A stretch of 64,000 nucleotides of DNA from JAKZVK01 sp965248255 (GTDB taxonomy: Bacteria; Acidobacteriota; Terriglobia; Bryobacterales; UBA6623), in assembly GCA_965248255.1 (NCBI GenBank), contig CBDFIW010000003.1, forward strand, positions 1,860,001-1,924,000. Direction: 5' to 3'. A program made the position numbers and the translations under genes. Below, piece by piece: positions 27,360 through 36,011 of this stretch; the first letter of the stretch is position 1, and every line of letters begins with the position of its first letter. The notes below the pieces were generated by a model, which worked only from the letters and a program-made list of their open reading frames with translations, had not been told where the DNA came from and searched no databases.

Positions 27360-28430
27360 TCAGGCCCCCCGCCGCTCAGGCCCCCGCCGCTTAAGCCCGG
27401 TGAGCGGCTTCGTCAAGGCCGGACGCCTCCGGCGCACGCGTCGGCTTGAAACCTCGGCTGGCCGGCGTGTGGGGCTCGCCCGCGTCACAAACGTCTTCGA
27501 CAGCCGGTCATGCCAGGTCAAACGGTCTTCGTCGGCCATCGACCAAGCAAAGCCCAGCCCCAGAGCCGCGGTGCTCAGGATTGTTCCTATCGCGCGCGCC
27601 CAGCGCTGCGAGTCGCTTGGCGCTTGGCCGTTAAAACCGACCACGTGTAAGCCCAGCCAATGCATTCCGGCCGTCTCGCCAATGTAGCGCAGGTAGAGAA
27701 TCCAGTAGAAGGTGAGAATCCCGAAAAAGGCGCCCGCCAGTGCGTGCATACCTTCCCCGTCGGGATAGATCGTCTTTCCTAGCACGTGAAGCGCTCCCAC
27801 GAAGACGCCGAGTGCAACGAGCACGAGAGCAAAGTCAAGCAGACCGGCCGTAGCACGGAGCCGAATAGGCGCAGCGATCAGAGGGTCGTCTTCCGATCCG
27901 GCAGCGGCCTGGATCGGCTCGTTTTCGGCTGGGACTGGGCGTTCCGACGCCCCCTCTATCGGCCCGATCCCACGGCGTAGCGGCGGCAGTTTCGGCTCCG
28001 GTGCTGCCGTTTTCACCCCAGTCCGCCATCCGGCTCCCAAGTCCTCGTCACGGCTGGTAAGCGGCTCCGCTTCGTCCGCCGCCGCCGCGCGCCCCGTGCC
28101 TTGGTCGAACGAGATGATGTTCGGTTCGGCGGAGCGCTCCGGGAGAGGTGCGAGGCCTCGTGCTGTCTCCGCTTTGGCGGTGGTTTGCAAGCCGGCCTTT
28201 TGGCGGCTGCGATAGGTGTCGAGCTTCAGGTCGAGTTGTTTCTTCCACTGCGGCGCTGGAGGGGGCATCTCAGCCGAGGCTTCGCCGGCGGAAGCCGTCG
28301 CCGCCCGGCGGCCCGGCTCCAGGCCCGACCGCTCCCAGGTGTCCTGGTGCGGACGCTCGACACGGCGGCCACAATGGGAACAGCGGTTCTCCGCCGGGTC
28401 GTTCCAATGGCCGCAATGGATGCAGAGCAT
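27360..28430 (-). CDS. RDD-family membrane protein with N-terminal zinc ribbon
   Basis: The 356-residue protein begins with a double zinc knuckle (CIHCGHW…CSHCGRRV), followed by about 170 residues of low-complexity linker. A C-terminal RDD-type membrane domain carries three or four helices (LLDFALVLVALGVFVGAL, GAFFGILTFYWILYLRY, GTILSTAALGLGFAWSM) and the terminal DRLTWHDRLSKTFV. It is convergent with pgeF. Function of this architecture is not known to me; RDD proteins are often envelope transporters or assembly factors. Confidence 0.85.
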   Translation of the reverse strand: MLCIHCGHWNDPAENRCSHCGRRVERPHQDTWERSGLEPGRRAATASAGEASAEMPPPAPQWKKQLDLKLDTYRSRQKAGLQTTAKAETARGLAPLPERSAEPNIISFDQGTGRAAAADEAEPLTSRDEDLGAGWRTGVKTAAPEPKLPPLRRGIGPIEGASERPVPAENEPIQAAAGSEDDPLIAAPIRLRATAGLLDFALVLVALGVFVGALHVLGKTIYPDGEGMHALAGAFFGILTFYWILYLRYIGETAGMHWLGLHVVGFNGQAPSDSQRWARAIGTILSTAALGLGFAWSMADEDRLTWHDRLSKTFVTRASPTRRPAEVSSRRVRRRRPALTKPLTGLKRRGPERRGA

Positions 28431-28844
28431 CGGCGCGTTACTTTGATCGGGTACTACCCGCGGAGGTTACCGGCCGAGACCGGTTCTTGCCAGGCCGCCC
28501 GGGCAAGTCTCGCCGCGTCGCAGGATACGATCGGCATTGCAACGTCCAACCATTACACCCCGGCGGGGCAGGGTACAGATCAGGTTGGTGTATGAGGCTA
28601 GTACGATTGTAACATTTTGGGCCATAAATGTTTTGGGATCGCGCGGCCGCGTGCGGTGCCAATCCGTCCGCCATTGTTCGTCTGCCCCCCTGCGATCACA
28701 GTGGTTGCGGCGGTCCCCGCAGTCAACGCGCGCCGGCGGCGTGAGAGGCGTTTGAGTGTCATAGAACGCACCCTGTCTAGAATTCCCGGCGGGAGAAACC
28801 TTGCGGTGGCCCCCGTAACATAACACAATGGTCCCTTCGTCCTG
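28431..28844. other. Intergenic region, no gene seen
   Basis: This 414-bp gap between the divergent RDD-protein and plsC genes holds only short overlapping reading frames without recognisable domains. It must contain both promoters; I could not pick one with confidence. Confidence 0.6.
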
Positions 28845-29555
28845 ATGTTACGTTCGCTGCTGTTAACCTATCCCTTTCTCGCCGTCTACGTCACCGTTTG
28901 CACGCTGCTTTTCGTGCCCCTGGCGTGGATTACGCGGGACGTCCGGCTGCTCTACTGGCTGGCCCGGAAGGGAGTTCAGGGCAGCCTCTTCCTCGGAGGG
29001 GTCACGGTACGCTTGGTGCATCCGGAATACGCCCGCCGGCAACCCACCTGTGTCTTCGTCAGCAACCACGTCAGCAACCTCGATCCACCGATCCTTTTCA
29101 TGGTCCTGCCACGCATCGCGGCCGTTCTCAAGCAGGCTCTTCGCAGGATTCCCTTGCTGGGATACGTCATGGCAATGGGCAGCTTCGTTTATGTGGACCG
29201 AGCCGACCGCGATTCGAGACGCAACGCCGTAGCAGCCTGTATCGCCGCTCTGGGCAAGGGCATTTCAATCCTGATCTTTCCCGAAGGCACCCGCAGCGGG
29301 GACGGAAGGCTGCTGCCGTTTCGGCCCGGACCGTTCTCCATTGCGATCGAAGCCCAAGTCCCCATCGTCCCCATCACGATTCACGGCAGCCGCGAACTGA
29401 TGCCGAAGGGCTCGAGCGGTGCCAAACCTGGAACGGTCACTGTGGTTTTCCATTCGCCCGTCGAGACCAAGGGAATGTCGGTACAGAATCGTGCCGAGCT
29501 GATGAGGCAAGTCCGCGTGACAATGGAGAACGCACTGGAAACCCAGATGAAATGA
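28845..29555 (+). CDS. plsC: 1-acyl-sn-glycerol-3-phosphate acyltransferase
   Basis: The 236-residue protein has an N-terminal hydrophobic stretch (YPFLAVYVTVCTLLFVPLAW) and the acyltransferase motifs SNHVSNLDPP (HX4D catalytic), FVDRADR and FPEGTRSGDG, then VPIVPITIHGS. It adds the second acyl chain in phosphatidic acid synthesis at the inner membrane. Its stop overlaps the start of a small HTH gene by ATGA. Confidence 0.93.
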   Translation: MLRSLLLTYPFLAVYVTVCTLLFVPLAWITRDVRLLYWLARKGVQGSLFLGGVTVRLVHPEYARRQPTCVFVSNHVSNLDPPILFMVLPRIAAVLKQALRRIPLLGYVMAMGSFVYVDRADRDSRRNAVAACIAALGKGISILIFPEGTRSGDGRLLPFRPGPFSIAIEAQVPIVPITIHGSRELMPKGSSGAKPGTVTVVFHSPVETKGMSVQNRAELMRQVRVTMENALETQMK

Positions 29556-29761
29556 GGAGGCTCACCCCCGAGCCGGCGAGCCTCCTCGATCCTCGGCGGG
29601 CCGAGATCGTCGAGATGCTGTACCTCAGAGGGATGACGCAAGCAGAAGCGGCCCAGGCCCTGGGATTGTCGGAGATTACCGTACGCCGGGACTGGCGGGT
29701 GGCGCGGGCCTGGCTGCAAAGGGAGATTCGCAAGGGAGCGTCCCCACAGGAGCGGGGATAG
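29552..29761 (+). CDS. Stand-alone sigma-70 region 4 (ECF-type) peptide
   Basis: The 69-residue product starts in an ATGA overlap with the plsC stop. Residues about 10-60 match the region-4 helix-turn-helix of acidobacterial ECF sigma factors (LDPRRAEIVEMLYLRGMTQAEAAQALGLSEITVRRDWRVARAWLQ). Region 2 is absent. It may be the 3' end of a decayed sigma factor fused downstream of plsC, or a small DNA-binding regulator translated by coupling. It ends just before a transposase remnant. Confidence 0.65.
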   Translation: MRRLTPEPASLLDPRRAEIVEMLYLRGMTQAEAAQALGLSEITVRRDWRVARAWLQREIRKGASPQERG

Positions 29762-29821
29762 CTGTTACCGTTCCTGAGGAAGCGGGGCATTGAATTCGGT
29801 GAACAGCATATTTGGAAATAG
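29762..29821 (+). pseudogene. 3' remnant of an IS200-like (Y1/RAYT-type) transposase
   Basis: Twenty codons read LLPFLRKRGIEFGEQHIWK and stop. They match the end of REP-associated tyrosine transposases and the longer remnant at 35114-35257. The following bases enter a palindrome-rich block interrupted by IS3. Confidence 0.6.
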
Positions 29822-30027
29822 CGGATCTGTTTTCCTACGCCCTTTCAGGGCTTACGGTGTTGTGTCTAGCGTGGACCCCAAGGCCGAGACAAGCAGTTAA
29901 CCCCGCTTTTGCCATTCGCTGAAAAATCGTTGTCTTGCCAGCCGGCTGGGTGCACAATGGCCCTAGCTGGTGAAGCGGAGGCCGGCTCTGCTGGAGAGCA
30001 ACCGGCCAAGGAATAGCCAGCCGGAGA

Positions 30028-30044
30028 CTCATCGAAACGATGAG
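30028..30044 (-). terminator. Conserved hairpin in the IS3 3' tail (copy 2)
   Basis: CTCATCG/CGATGAG makes a 7-bp stem with a 3-nt loop downstream of orfB, the counterpart of 3298-3314. Confidence 0.4.
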
Positions 30045-30121
30045 ACAGGGGGCGGCCACCTCGCCGCTCCCTGCTTCTGTCCCCCCATCGGATCGATAGA
30101 TCTCCCGATGCCTCAAAAAAC

Positions 30122-30979
30122 TCATGCCCCCACCTCCACCGCACCCGCCCCGCGGCGCAGCTGCCGCTCGAATTCCGCCGGCGGCCGATACCCCAACGCC
30201 GAGTGCAGCCGTCGCTGATTGTAGGTCCGCTCCAGGAAGTCACCGATCCGTGCCTGCGCGTCGGCCAGGTCGCGATACTCGCTGCGATCCACTTCCTCGC
30301 CCTTGAGCGTTCGGAAAAAGCTCTCACGGCGCGCGTTGTCGTAGGGGTTCCCCTTCCGACTCATGCTGATCCGAATCTGATGCTGGGTGAGCAACTGCGT
30401 ATAGGCCTGGCTAGCATACTGCACGCCGCGGTCGGAATGATGCACCAGCCCTGGCCGCACCCGCCGCTTCGCCAGCGCCATCTGCAGCGCCGCCAGCGGC
30501 AGCGTGTGATCCAGGCCCGTTCCCAGCTGCCAACCGATCACCCGCCGCGAATAAGCGTCCAGCAACACCGCCAGATAGAGGAACTCCTCGTTGAACCGGA
30601 TGTAGGTGAGGTCTCCCACCCACAGCTGATTCACCCCGTCCAGAGCCAGCGTCGGCGCCAGGTTCGGGTACACCGCCAGCCCGTGTTGCGCATCGCTCGT
30701 CACCACAAACTTGCGTTTGAGCCGGCACAACAAGTTCTGTTCCCGCATCTGGCGCTGGACCCGCTTGCGGCTCACTCGCCAACCTTGTCGCCCGAGCTCT
30801 TGGCGGATGCGCCGGCTGCCATAGCTGGGCCATTGCAGCGCCAGCTTGCGGATCTGGCGACGCAGTGGGGGCTCTGGCTCGGCGGGCTGCGACGCACTCG
30901 GTCGGCGGTAAAAACCGGCCCGGCTCAGCCGCGCTAGTTCGCACATCCTCTGCACCGTCAGCTTCGTCGCCCCGCTCAC
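30122..30979 (-). CDS. IS3-family transposase OrfB
   Basis: The 285-residue integrase-core protein starts at a GTG that overlaps the orfA stop (GTGA). It has the HTH_21-like YGSRRIRQELGRQGWRVSRKR and the DDE residues in LWVGDLTYIRF, VHHSDRGVQYA and NARRESFFRTLKGEE. It looks intact, and is related to but clearly different from the OrfB at 2384-3214. Confidence 0.9.
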   Translation of the reverse strand: MSGATKLTVQRMCELARLSRAGFYRRPSASQPAEPEPPLRRQIRKLALQWPSYGSRRIRQELGRQGWRVSRKRVQRQMREQNLLCRLKRKFVVTSDAQHGLAVYPNLAPTLALDGVNQLWVGDLTYIRFNEEFLYLAVLLDAYSRRVIGWQLGTGLDHTLPLAALQMALAKRRVRPGLVHHSDRGVQYASQAYTQLLTQHQIRISMSRKGNPYDNARRESFFRTLKGEEVDRSEYRDLADAQARIGDFLERTYNQRRLHSALGYRPPAEFERQLRRGAGAVEVGA

Positions 30980-31320
30980 TTCCTTCTCGATCTGTTCGTA
31001 GACGTTGCGCCGCCAGACAGAGCCCGCAGCAGGCGCTGTTCCTCGACACGCTGCCAGGCTCGCTTTAAAAAATCGATCTCCATGGCCTGCTGGCCGATCT
31101 TGCGTTCCAACTCGGCCTCGCGGCCGGGCGGGGGACGCTTTTGGCCCTGGCCGGAGAAGGCGCGCTCACCCTGCGTGCTCAACTCCCGCCGCCAACGGCG
31201 CACATCACTGGGATCCATCTCCAGTGCCCGGGCCACTTCGTTGACCGACTCCCCCGCCTCGATGCGCCGCAGCGCCGTCAACTTGAACTCCCTGCTGAAC
31301 TTCCTACGAGACTTCTTCAT
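30976..31320 (-). CDS. IS3-family OrfA (HTH protein)
   Basis: From the ATG at 31318-31320 the 114-residue protein has the IS3 OrfA helix-turn-helix (KKSRRKFSREFKLTALRRIEAG, VARALEMDPSDVRRWRRELS) and a leucine-rich coiled coil (AELERKIGQQAMEIDFLKRAW). Unlike copy 1 it has no frame break. An in-frame ATG 51 bp upstream lies near the IS end and is less likely. Confidence 0.88.
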   Translation of the reverse strand: MKKSRRKFSREFKLTALRRIEAGESVNEVARALEMDPSDVRRWRRELSTQGERAFSGQGQKRPPPGREAELERKIGQQAMEIDFLKRAWQRVEEQRLLRALSGGATSTNRSRRK

Positions 31321-31388
31321 GACTCCAGTTTCTCCTTTCGCTGTACGAAAGGGGTTAACTGGCTGTCTCAAATCCTGGGTCCATTCCA

Positions 31389-31855
31389 GACTCCCTAACC
31401 CAGGGCTGGCCGCCCTGGGCTACTTTCCGCTGCCCCTTCGGGGCGCCAAGATCGCATGACGCCTGAAAGGTGACACAAATGCCGCACCGAGTTGCAGGTC
31501 CCCCCGCCTCCCCGCATACGCATAGGATAATGTCCGATGGCGACCATCCCTGGGACAAGAGGCCGAACACAGAATCAGGAGCCCCGCAGGGGCAGCCCGG
31601 GACGATTAGCCCTTGGCTAAGGTTGAAGCAGAGCCCCGCAGGGGCGGGGGGATAGTAGCCCAGGGCGAGCAGCCCTGGGTTAGCGTCGACAAAGCCCAGC
31701 AAGCCCTGTAAGGGCATAGGAAAATGGCACCAACCGTCACGCAGCCGTTGACTCACGTGATTCCCTACCAGGGTTTTGCTACGCCCCTGCGGCCGGCGGG
31801 GGGCTTGCGCTGTTGTAGGTCGCTCTAACCGGGTGCGCAACATAAATATGGAAGA
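31389..31855. repeat. Palindromic repeat cluster, copy 1 (right part)
   Basis: The block contains several short palindromes, such as CCCAGGGC/GCCCTGGG at 31399-31419, GCCCCGCAGGGGC units and AGCCCTG/AAGGGC units. It is homologous over most of its length to 35300-35870. No coding capacity is supported. Together with 29762-29866 it forms one repeat unit split by IS3. Confidence 0.75.
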
Positions 31856-32590
31856 TTAGGCGGCGGGGGGGGCGAGCTCCAGTAGTCCTCGAACTTTCCG
31901 CTTTGTCGGCAGCAGCGCAGCGCCAGGATGGCGTTGGCGGGCGCGCATGCGATTCAGCACGTCAGCTCGGATCCGTTTGGCCTGCCGGGAGCTGAAGTTG
32001 AGGGTACCGTTCACGGCCTGCCGCAACTGCTTGCGGTCCCAGCCGGGACGCATCAGGCCGGCCAGGGAGTGTTTCTGGTAGCCCAGCAGCAGGTGGCCGA
32101 TTTCATGGGCGATCAGGTGGCCCAAGATGACGGGCCGCTCGGCGCTTCGCCACCCGGGGAGACCTTGCAGCCTGTCCAAAAAGACATAGACTGCATAGCC
32201 AAACCGGCTTTTCTTGACGTTCAGGGCGAAGCCCAACACGTCGCGCCGGAAGCCGTAGCGTTTCGTCATCGAACGAGGAACGATTCTCAAAACCAGATCC
32301 GTGGGCCCGTGCCGCGGGTTGCAACCGGGATCGTTGGGCAACTTGGTTCCAAGAAGGGCGCAATCGACCCATGCCGTCCCGACTTTGATCTTCCGGAACA
32401 CTGCCGCGGCTTCCGCTTTCGCCCGCTCCAGCGCCTCGCCGGAGACTCGGGCGTGGTTGTAGACACGCACAGTGAACTTCAGCCGCAAGGGCTCCTTCAC
32501 CTTACTCGCGGCCGGCGTCCGCGCCGAACCGGGCAAAGCGAACCCGACAACAACAACAAAAAGGAACCAATCTCTGAATGACCTGCTCAT
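31856..32590 (-). CDS. Secreted protein with HEXXH metallopeptidase-like motif
   Basis: The 244-residue protein starts at the ATG 32588-32590, which has a GGAGGTG ribosome site 7 bp upstream. A signal peptide (WFLFVVVVGFALPGSA) precedes a domain with AHEIGHLLLG and, 10 residues on, SLAGLMRPGW. This resembles the zinc site and Met-turn of small secreted acidobacterial proteins that are metzincin-like. The C-terminus is basic. The protease activity is inferred from the motif alone. Confidence 0.75.
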   Translation of the reverse strand: MSRSFRDWFLFVVVVGFALPGSARTPAASKVKEPLRLKFTVRVYNHARVSGEALERAKAEAAAVFRKIKVGTAWVDCALLGTKLPNDPGCNPRHGPTDLVLRIVPRSMTKRYGFRRDVLGFALNVKKSRFGYAVYVFLDRLQGLPGWRSAERPVILGHLIAHEIGHLLLGYQKHSLAGLMRPGWDRKQLRQAVNGTLNFSSRQAKRIRADVLNRMRARQRHPGAALLPTKRKVRGLLELAPPAA

Positions 32591-32829
32591 AGCTCTCACC
32601 TCCGTGAATGGGTTGGTGAGGCCGAGAGTGGGTCAGATCAGGTGGTAGGACCAGGCAGTGCGGGATGAATTCTCAGATAGGGTCGCGAACTCTGGCTTAT
32701 CCGCTAACTCTTTGGGACAAAGGTACTTCTAGGCCGACCTTAAGAGACGAATCGATACGCGGCGGCCGCGAATCGGTGCTATAATCCGCGCGGGGAAGGC
32801 GGGTAAGCTTCCTACCGCGACACACGGTC

Positions 32830-35034
32830 ATGAACGGCGCCGCCGGCCAAGCCAGATTGCTCCGCTTCGGGACGTTCGAGCTCGACCTCGCCGCGGGCGA
32901 GCTGCGCAAGAATGGGGCGAAGGTGCGGCTGCGGGAGCAGCCGTTTCAGTTGCTAGTGGCCTTGGCAGGTCGGCCGGGGGAAGTCGTCACGCGCGAGGAG
33001 CTGAAAGAGAAGCTCTGGCCCGCCGACACCTACGTCGATTTCGACCGTAGCCTCAACAGCGCCGCCAGCAAGCTCCGCGACGCCTTGGGCGATTCGGCCT
33101 CAAGCCCCCGCTTCATCGAGACGCTGCCGCGGCGGGGCTATCGGTTTCTCGCATCGCTTGAGTTTGTCGGCGACGCCGAGACCGGCGGACTCGAATTGTC
33201 GACGGGAGTAAGAGCGCGGCCCGCTGTGTCCCTACGAGCGGATAGGAAGGCTGCCGAACAGTCAGACCCGAGGCGGAAACTACGAGTCCAGCAGGTCCTA
33301 CTCGCCGTCACTGTTGTTACGTTGTTTGCCGTCTCGTTCGTGCATTTCCGTCGAGAGCCCATCGCACCACAAGAGATGCCCGCGCGAAGGTTTTCTTTCG
33401 CGCCCGAGCATCTTACTTACATGCTTAAGGACCTTGCCCAGGCGGTCATCTCACCCAATGGCAAGCACATTGTCTACGTTGCGGGGCCTGGTGATCCAAG
33501 ACTTTGGGTCCGCGACTTAGATCGCGAACGGCCGCGGGAGATCGAGGGAACCGAAGGGGCACGGCTCCCTTTCTGGTCGCCCGGCAGCGAATTCATCGGT
33601 TTTGCGGCCGGCGGAGAGGTCAAGAAAATCTCCGCTCAGGGAGGCGCTGCTGCTACCATCTGCAAGTTAGACCGTGCTTACGTTGGCAGTTCGTGGAGCC
33701 CGGACGGCGACTCGATCGTCTTTGCCTCGGGCGGCCCCAAGCAGCTGTACGAGGTTGCAGCACAGGGAGGAACTCCGCGCCTGCTAGCCGAGCCCGACTG
33801 GTCGGACAAGGAACCCAGTATCGTCCTGCCTCACTTCCTGCCATCGTCATCCGGTGGGCGGACGCTTCTCTATGCGAAAGGTACCCTCGGCGGGACTGAG
33901 ATCGTCGTCTGGAATCTGGAAACGGGAGAACCGCGGGTGCTGGGTGACGGGGGCGCCCCCGTCTATTCTCCAACGGGGCACATTATCTATACGGAACCGG
34001 GTGGGGATCTCTGGGCTTTGCCCTTTTCGCTGGAGACACTTTCGCCGATGGGCGAGGCTTTCCCGATCGCGCAGGAAGGCGTGTCGCCCAGCGTTTCGGA
34101 TGATGGCACCCTGCCCTACTCCGATTTGGTGCAAGGCCGGCAGCAGCTCGTCTGGCTCGACCGCCAGGGGAAGAAGCTCGGCGCAATCGGTCAGCCGCAG
34201 CAGCAGATTCGCGCCCCCAGATTATCTCCCGACGGCCGCCGCGTGGTTGTTCACGGTTGGGAGGACAGCAATACCGACGTCTGGGTGCACGAGGTCGATC
34301 GCCCTATCAGGCAGCGCGTGACCTTTCACCCTGGGCATGACGACAGTACGATCTGGTCACCTTCAGGAAAGGAAGTCACGTTTCGTTCCACCCGAGAGGG
34401 GCATTACGACATCTACAGCCGGCCCCTGGAGGGCACGGGTGAGCCGAGACTGCTGGTAGGCACACCCTTAGCCGAGCTACCCCGTGACTGGTCCCTCGAC
34501 GGCAAGCATCTGCTCTACACGGCCAATGATCCGGAGAACGATCTGGATCTTTGGCGCCTCGAGCGGAAACAAGACGGCAGCGGATTTGATGCACTGCCGT
34601 TTCTACAAACGCCGTCCAGGGAGACAGAACCCCGGTTTTCGCCTGATGGCCGCTTTGTCGTGTACCGGTCGGACAAGTCGGGACGAAACGAGATCTATGT
34701 GCGATCGTTCCCCGACGGTGCAAATGACTGGCAAGTCTCCACCAAAGGGAGCGTACAACCTCGCTGGAGCCACAACGGCAAGGAACTCTTTTATGTGGAG
34801 GGTGACACCCTGGTGGCGGCAGCCTTCAGCACAAGATCGACTTTCACGACTGCCGCAACCACGCCCTTGTTCCAGCACGCGTGGTTCGGTAGCGGTCATC
34901 GAAACTATGACGTTAGCGCCGACGGGCGGCGGTTCGTCGTGGTGGAGACGCTGGAGCCTGTCGAAGCCGACCCGCCCTCGATCCGCGTCGTCCAGAACTG
35001 GTTCAGCGAGTTCAAAGACCGGCCGGGAGAATAG
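32830..35034 (+). CDS. CadC-type winged-helix protein with PD40 beta-propeller domain
   Basis: The 734-residue protein has an N-terminal OmpR-type winged helix (RFGTFELDLAAGELRKNG … LWPADTYVDFDRSLNSAASKLRDALGD … PRRGYRFLA), a single membrane helix near residue 160 (LLAVTVVTLFAVSFVHF), and a large periplasmic TolB/PD40 propeller with repeated SPDGRxVV-type blades. Such one-component membrane regulators sense an envelope signal and bind DNA from the membrane; they are abundant in Acidobacteriota. The ligand is unknown. A fragment of a paralogue lies at 35860-35982. Confidence 0.88.
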   Translation: MNGAAGQARLLRFGTFELDLAAGELRKNGAKVRLREQPFQLLVALAGRPGEVVTREELKEKLWPADTYVDFDRSLNSAASKLRDALGDSASSPRFIETLPRRGYRFLASLEFVGDAETGGLELSTGVRARPAVSLRADRKAAEQSDPRRKLRVQQVLLAVTVVTLFAVSFVHFRREPIAPQEMPARRFSFAPEHLTYMLKDLAQAVISPNGKHIVYVAGPGDPRLWVRDLDRERPREIEGTEGARLPFWSPGSEFIGFAAGGEVKKISAQGGAAATICKLDRAYVGSSWSPDGDSIVFASGGPKQLYEVAAQGGTPRLLAEPDWSDKEPSIVLPHFLPSSSGGRTLLYAKGTLGGTEIVVWNLETGEPRVLGDGGAPVYSPTGHIIYTEPGGDLWALPFSLETLSPMGEAFPIAQEGVSPSVSDDGTLPYSDLVQGRQQLVWLDRQGKKLGAIGQPQQQIRAPRLSPDGRRVVVHGWEDSNTDVWVHEVDRPIRQRVTFHPGHDDSTIWSPSGKEVTFRSTREGHYDIYSRPLEGTGEPRLLVGTPLAELPRDWSLDGKHLLYTANDPENDLDLWRLERKQDGSGFDALPFLQTPSRETEPRFSPDGRFVVYRSDKSGRNEIYVRSFPDGANDWQVSTKGSVQPRWSHNGKELFYVEGDTLVAAAFSTRSTFTTAATTPLFQHAWFGSGHRNYDVSADGRRFVVVETLEPVEADPPSIRVVQNWFSEFKDRPGE

Positions 35035-35113
35035 GAGCTGGGTGGGCACGGCCAAGCAGTGAACTCACCAAGGGGAACCCCAGAGGACTGCTTCCCAGGT
35101 GCGGGCCTTATAG

Positions 35114-35257
35114 ACGACCCACAACCAAGAAGATCGCGGCCGGCAAGCTAAGCCAATTGATCAAGAACATCCCAAGAACGTGTCGTTTCAGGAGGAGTTG
35201 TTATCGTTTCCGAGGAAGCAGGGTATCGAATTCGATGAGCGGTATGTTTGGAAATAG
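35114..35257 (+). pseudogene. 3' remnant of an IS200-like (Y1/RAYT-type) transposase
   Basis: The 47 sense codons begin THNQEDRGRQ and end in FQEELLSFPRKQGIEFDERYVWK followed by a stop. This is the C-terminal pattern (NQEEHH…FQDE…YDERYVW) of REP-associated tyrosine transposases. The catalytic HUH and tyrosine region is absent. It abuts a palindrome cluster, as expected for such enzymes and their REP substrates. Confidence 0.65.
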
Positions 35258-35859
35258 CGGATCCGTTTTCCTACGCCCCTGCGGGGCTTGTCTCGTCGTT
35301 GGTTCCACAACCCAGGGCTAATCGCCCTGGGCTACTATCCTATGCCCCGTTGGGGCGCCAAGATCACATGAGCCTCGAAAGGGTGACACAAATACCGCAC
35401 CGAGTTGCAGCGTCCCCGCCTTCCCTTAGGCATACGATGATTGCCAATGGCGACCGGCCCCGGCTTCGCCATGGTTCCCAGGGTGTGAGAGGGGAACCGG
35501 TGCGCAACTATGGGGCGATCACGGTCGAGGACAAGAAGCCGAGCACAGAATCAGAGCCCCGCAGGGGCAAGGGGATAGTACCCCAGGGCGCTCAGCCTTT
35601 GGTGAGAGTTGACAAAACCCGACCCGCCCTGGGACAAGAGGCCGAGCACCAGCATCAGGAGCCCCGCAGGGGCGAGAGGATAGTACCCCAAGGCGCTCAG
35701 CCTTTGGTGAGAGTTGACAAAGCCCGACCAGCCCTGGGTTAGCGTCGATAAAGCCCAACAAGCCCTGTAAGGGCGTAGGAAAATGGCACAGACCTTCACG
35801 CACCTGTTAGCCCACCTGATCCTCTCCACCAAGGTTTTCCTATGCCCCTGCGGGGCTTA
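35258..35859. repeat. Palindromic repeat cluster, copy 2
   Basis: About 600 bp contain multiple short palindromes: CCCAGGGC/GCCCTGGG at 35311-35331, several GCCCCGCAGGGGC units and two near-identical ~95-bp subrepeats around 35550-35720. It is homologous to the block split between 29822-29866 and 31389-31850. No gene is supported. Confidence 0.75.
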
Positions 35860-35982
35860 CGCTGGAGGGAGGACGGCAAAGGGCTGTTCTATATCGAGAG
35901 AGGCGCGATGGTGGCCGTTTCGGTATCGACGGATCCGAGCTTTTCTTTAGGATCGCGCATCACCCTTTTTCAGCGTTTGAGT
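35860..35982 (+). pseudogene. PD40/CadC-type regulator fragment
   Basis: The frame reads RWREDGKGLFYIERGAMVAV and continues to ITLFQR. It aligns with the last blades of the regulator at 32830-35034 (RWSHNGKELFYVEGDTLVAA…TPLFQ). Only about 40 residues remain, the rest apparently displaced by the repeat cluster. It is therefore a broken paralogue. Confidence 0.65.
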
Positions 35983-36011
35983 TTGAGAAAAAAAACGTCG
36001 CAAGATAACAA

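Larger units (their letters stand above)
29867..31388 (-). mobile_element. IS3-family insertion sequence, copy 2
   Basis: The ends TAGCGTGGACCC (29867) and, inverted, TGGAATGGACCC (31388) continue as imperfect repeats sharing GAGACA and CAGTTAACCCC. The 1522-bp element holds orfA and orfB on the minus strand and the conserved 3' tail. It sits inside a palindromic repeat cluster. The flanks (29762-29866 and 31389 onward) together match the uninterrupted cluster at 35114-35870. Confidence 0.88.

Noticed and set aside
28898..29551. 5' extension of the sigma-like peptide through plsC
   Set aside because: That part is plsC out of frame; only the segment after the ATGA overlap has HTH character.
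35300..35860. Possible CRISPR array in the repeat cluster
   Set aside because: Units are palindromic, unequal in spacing and length, with similar intervening sequence and no cas genes.
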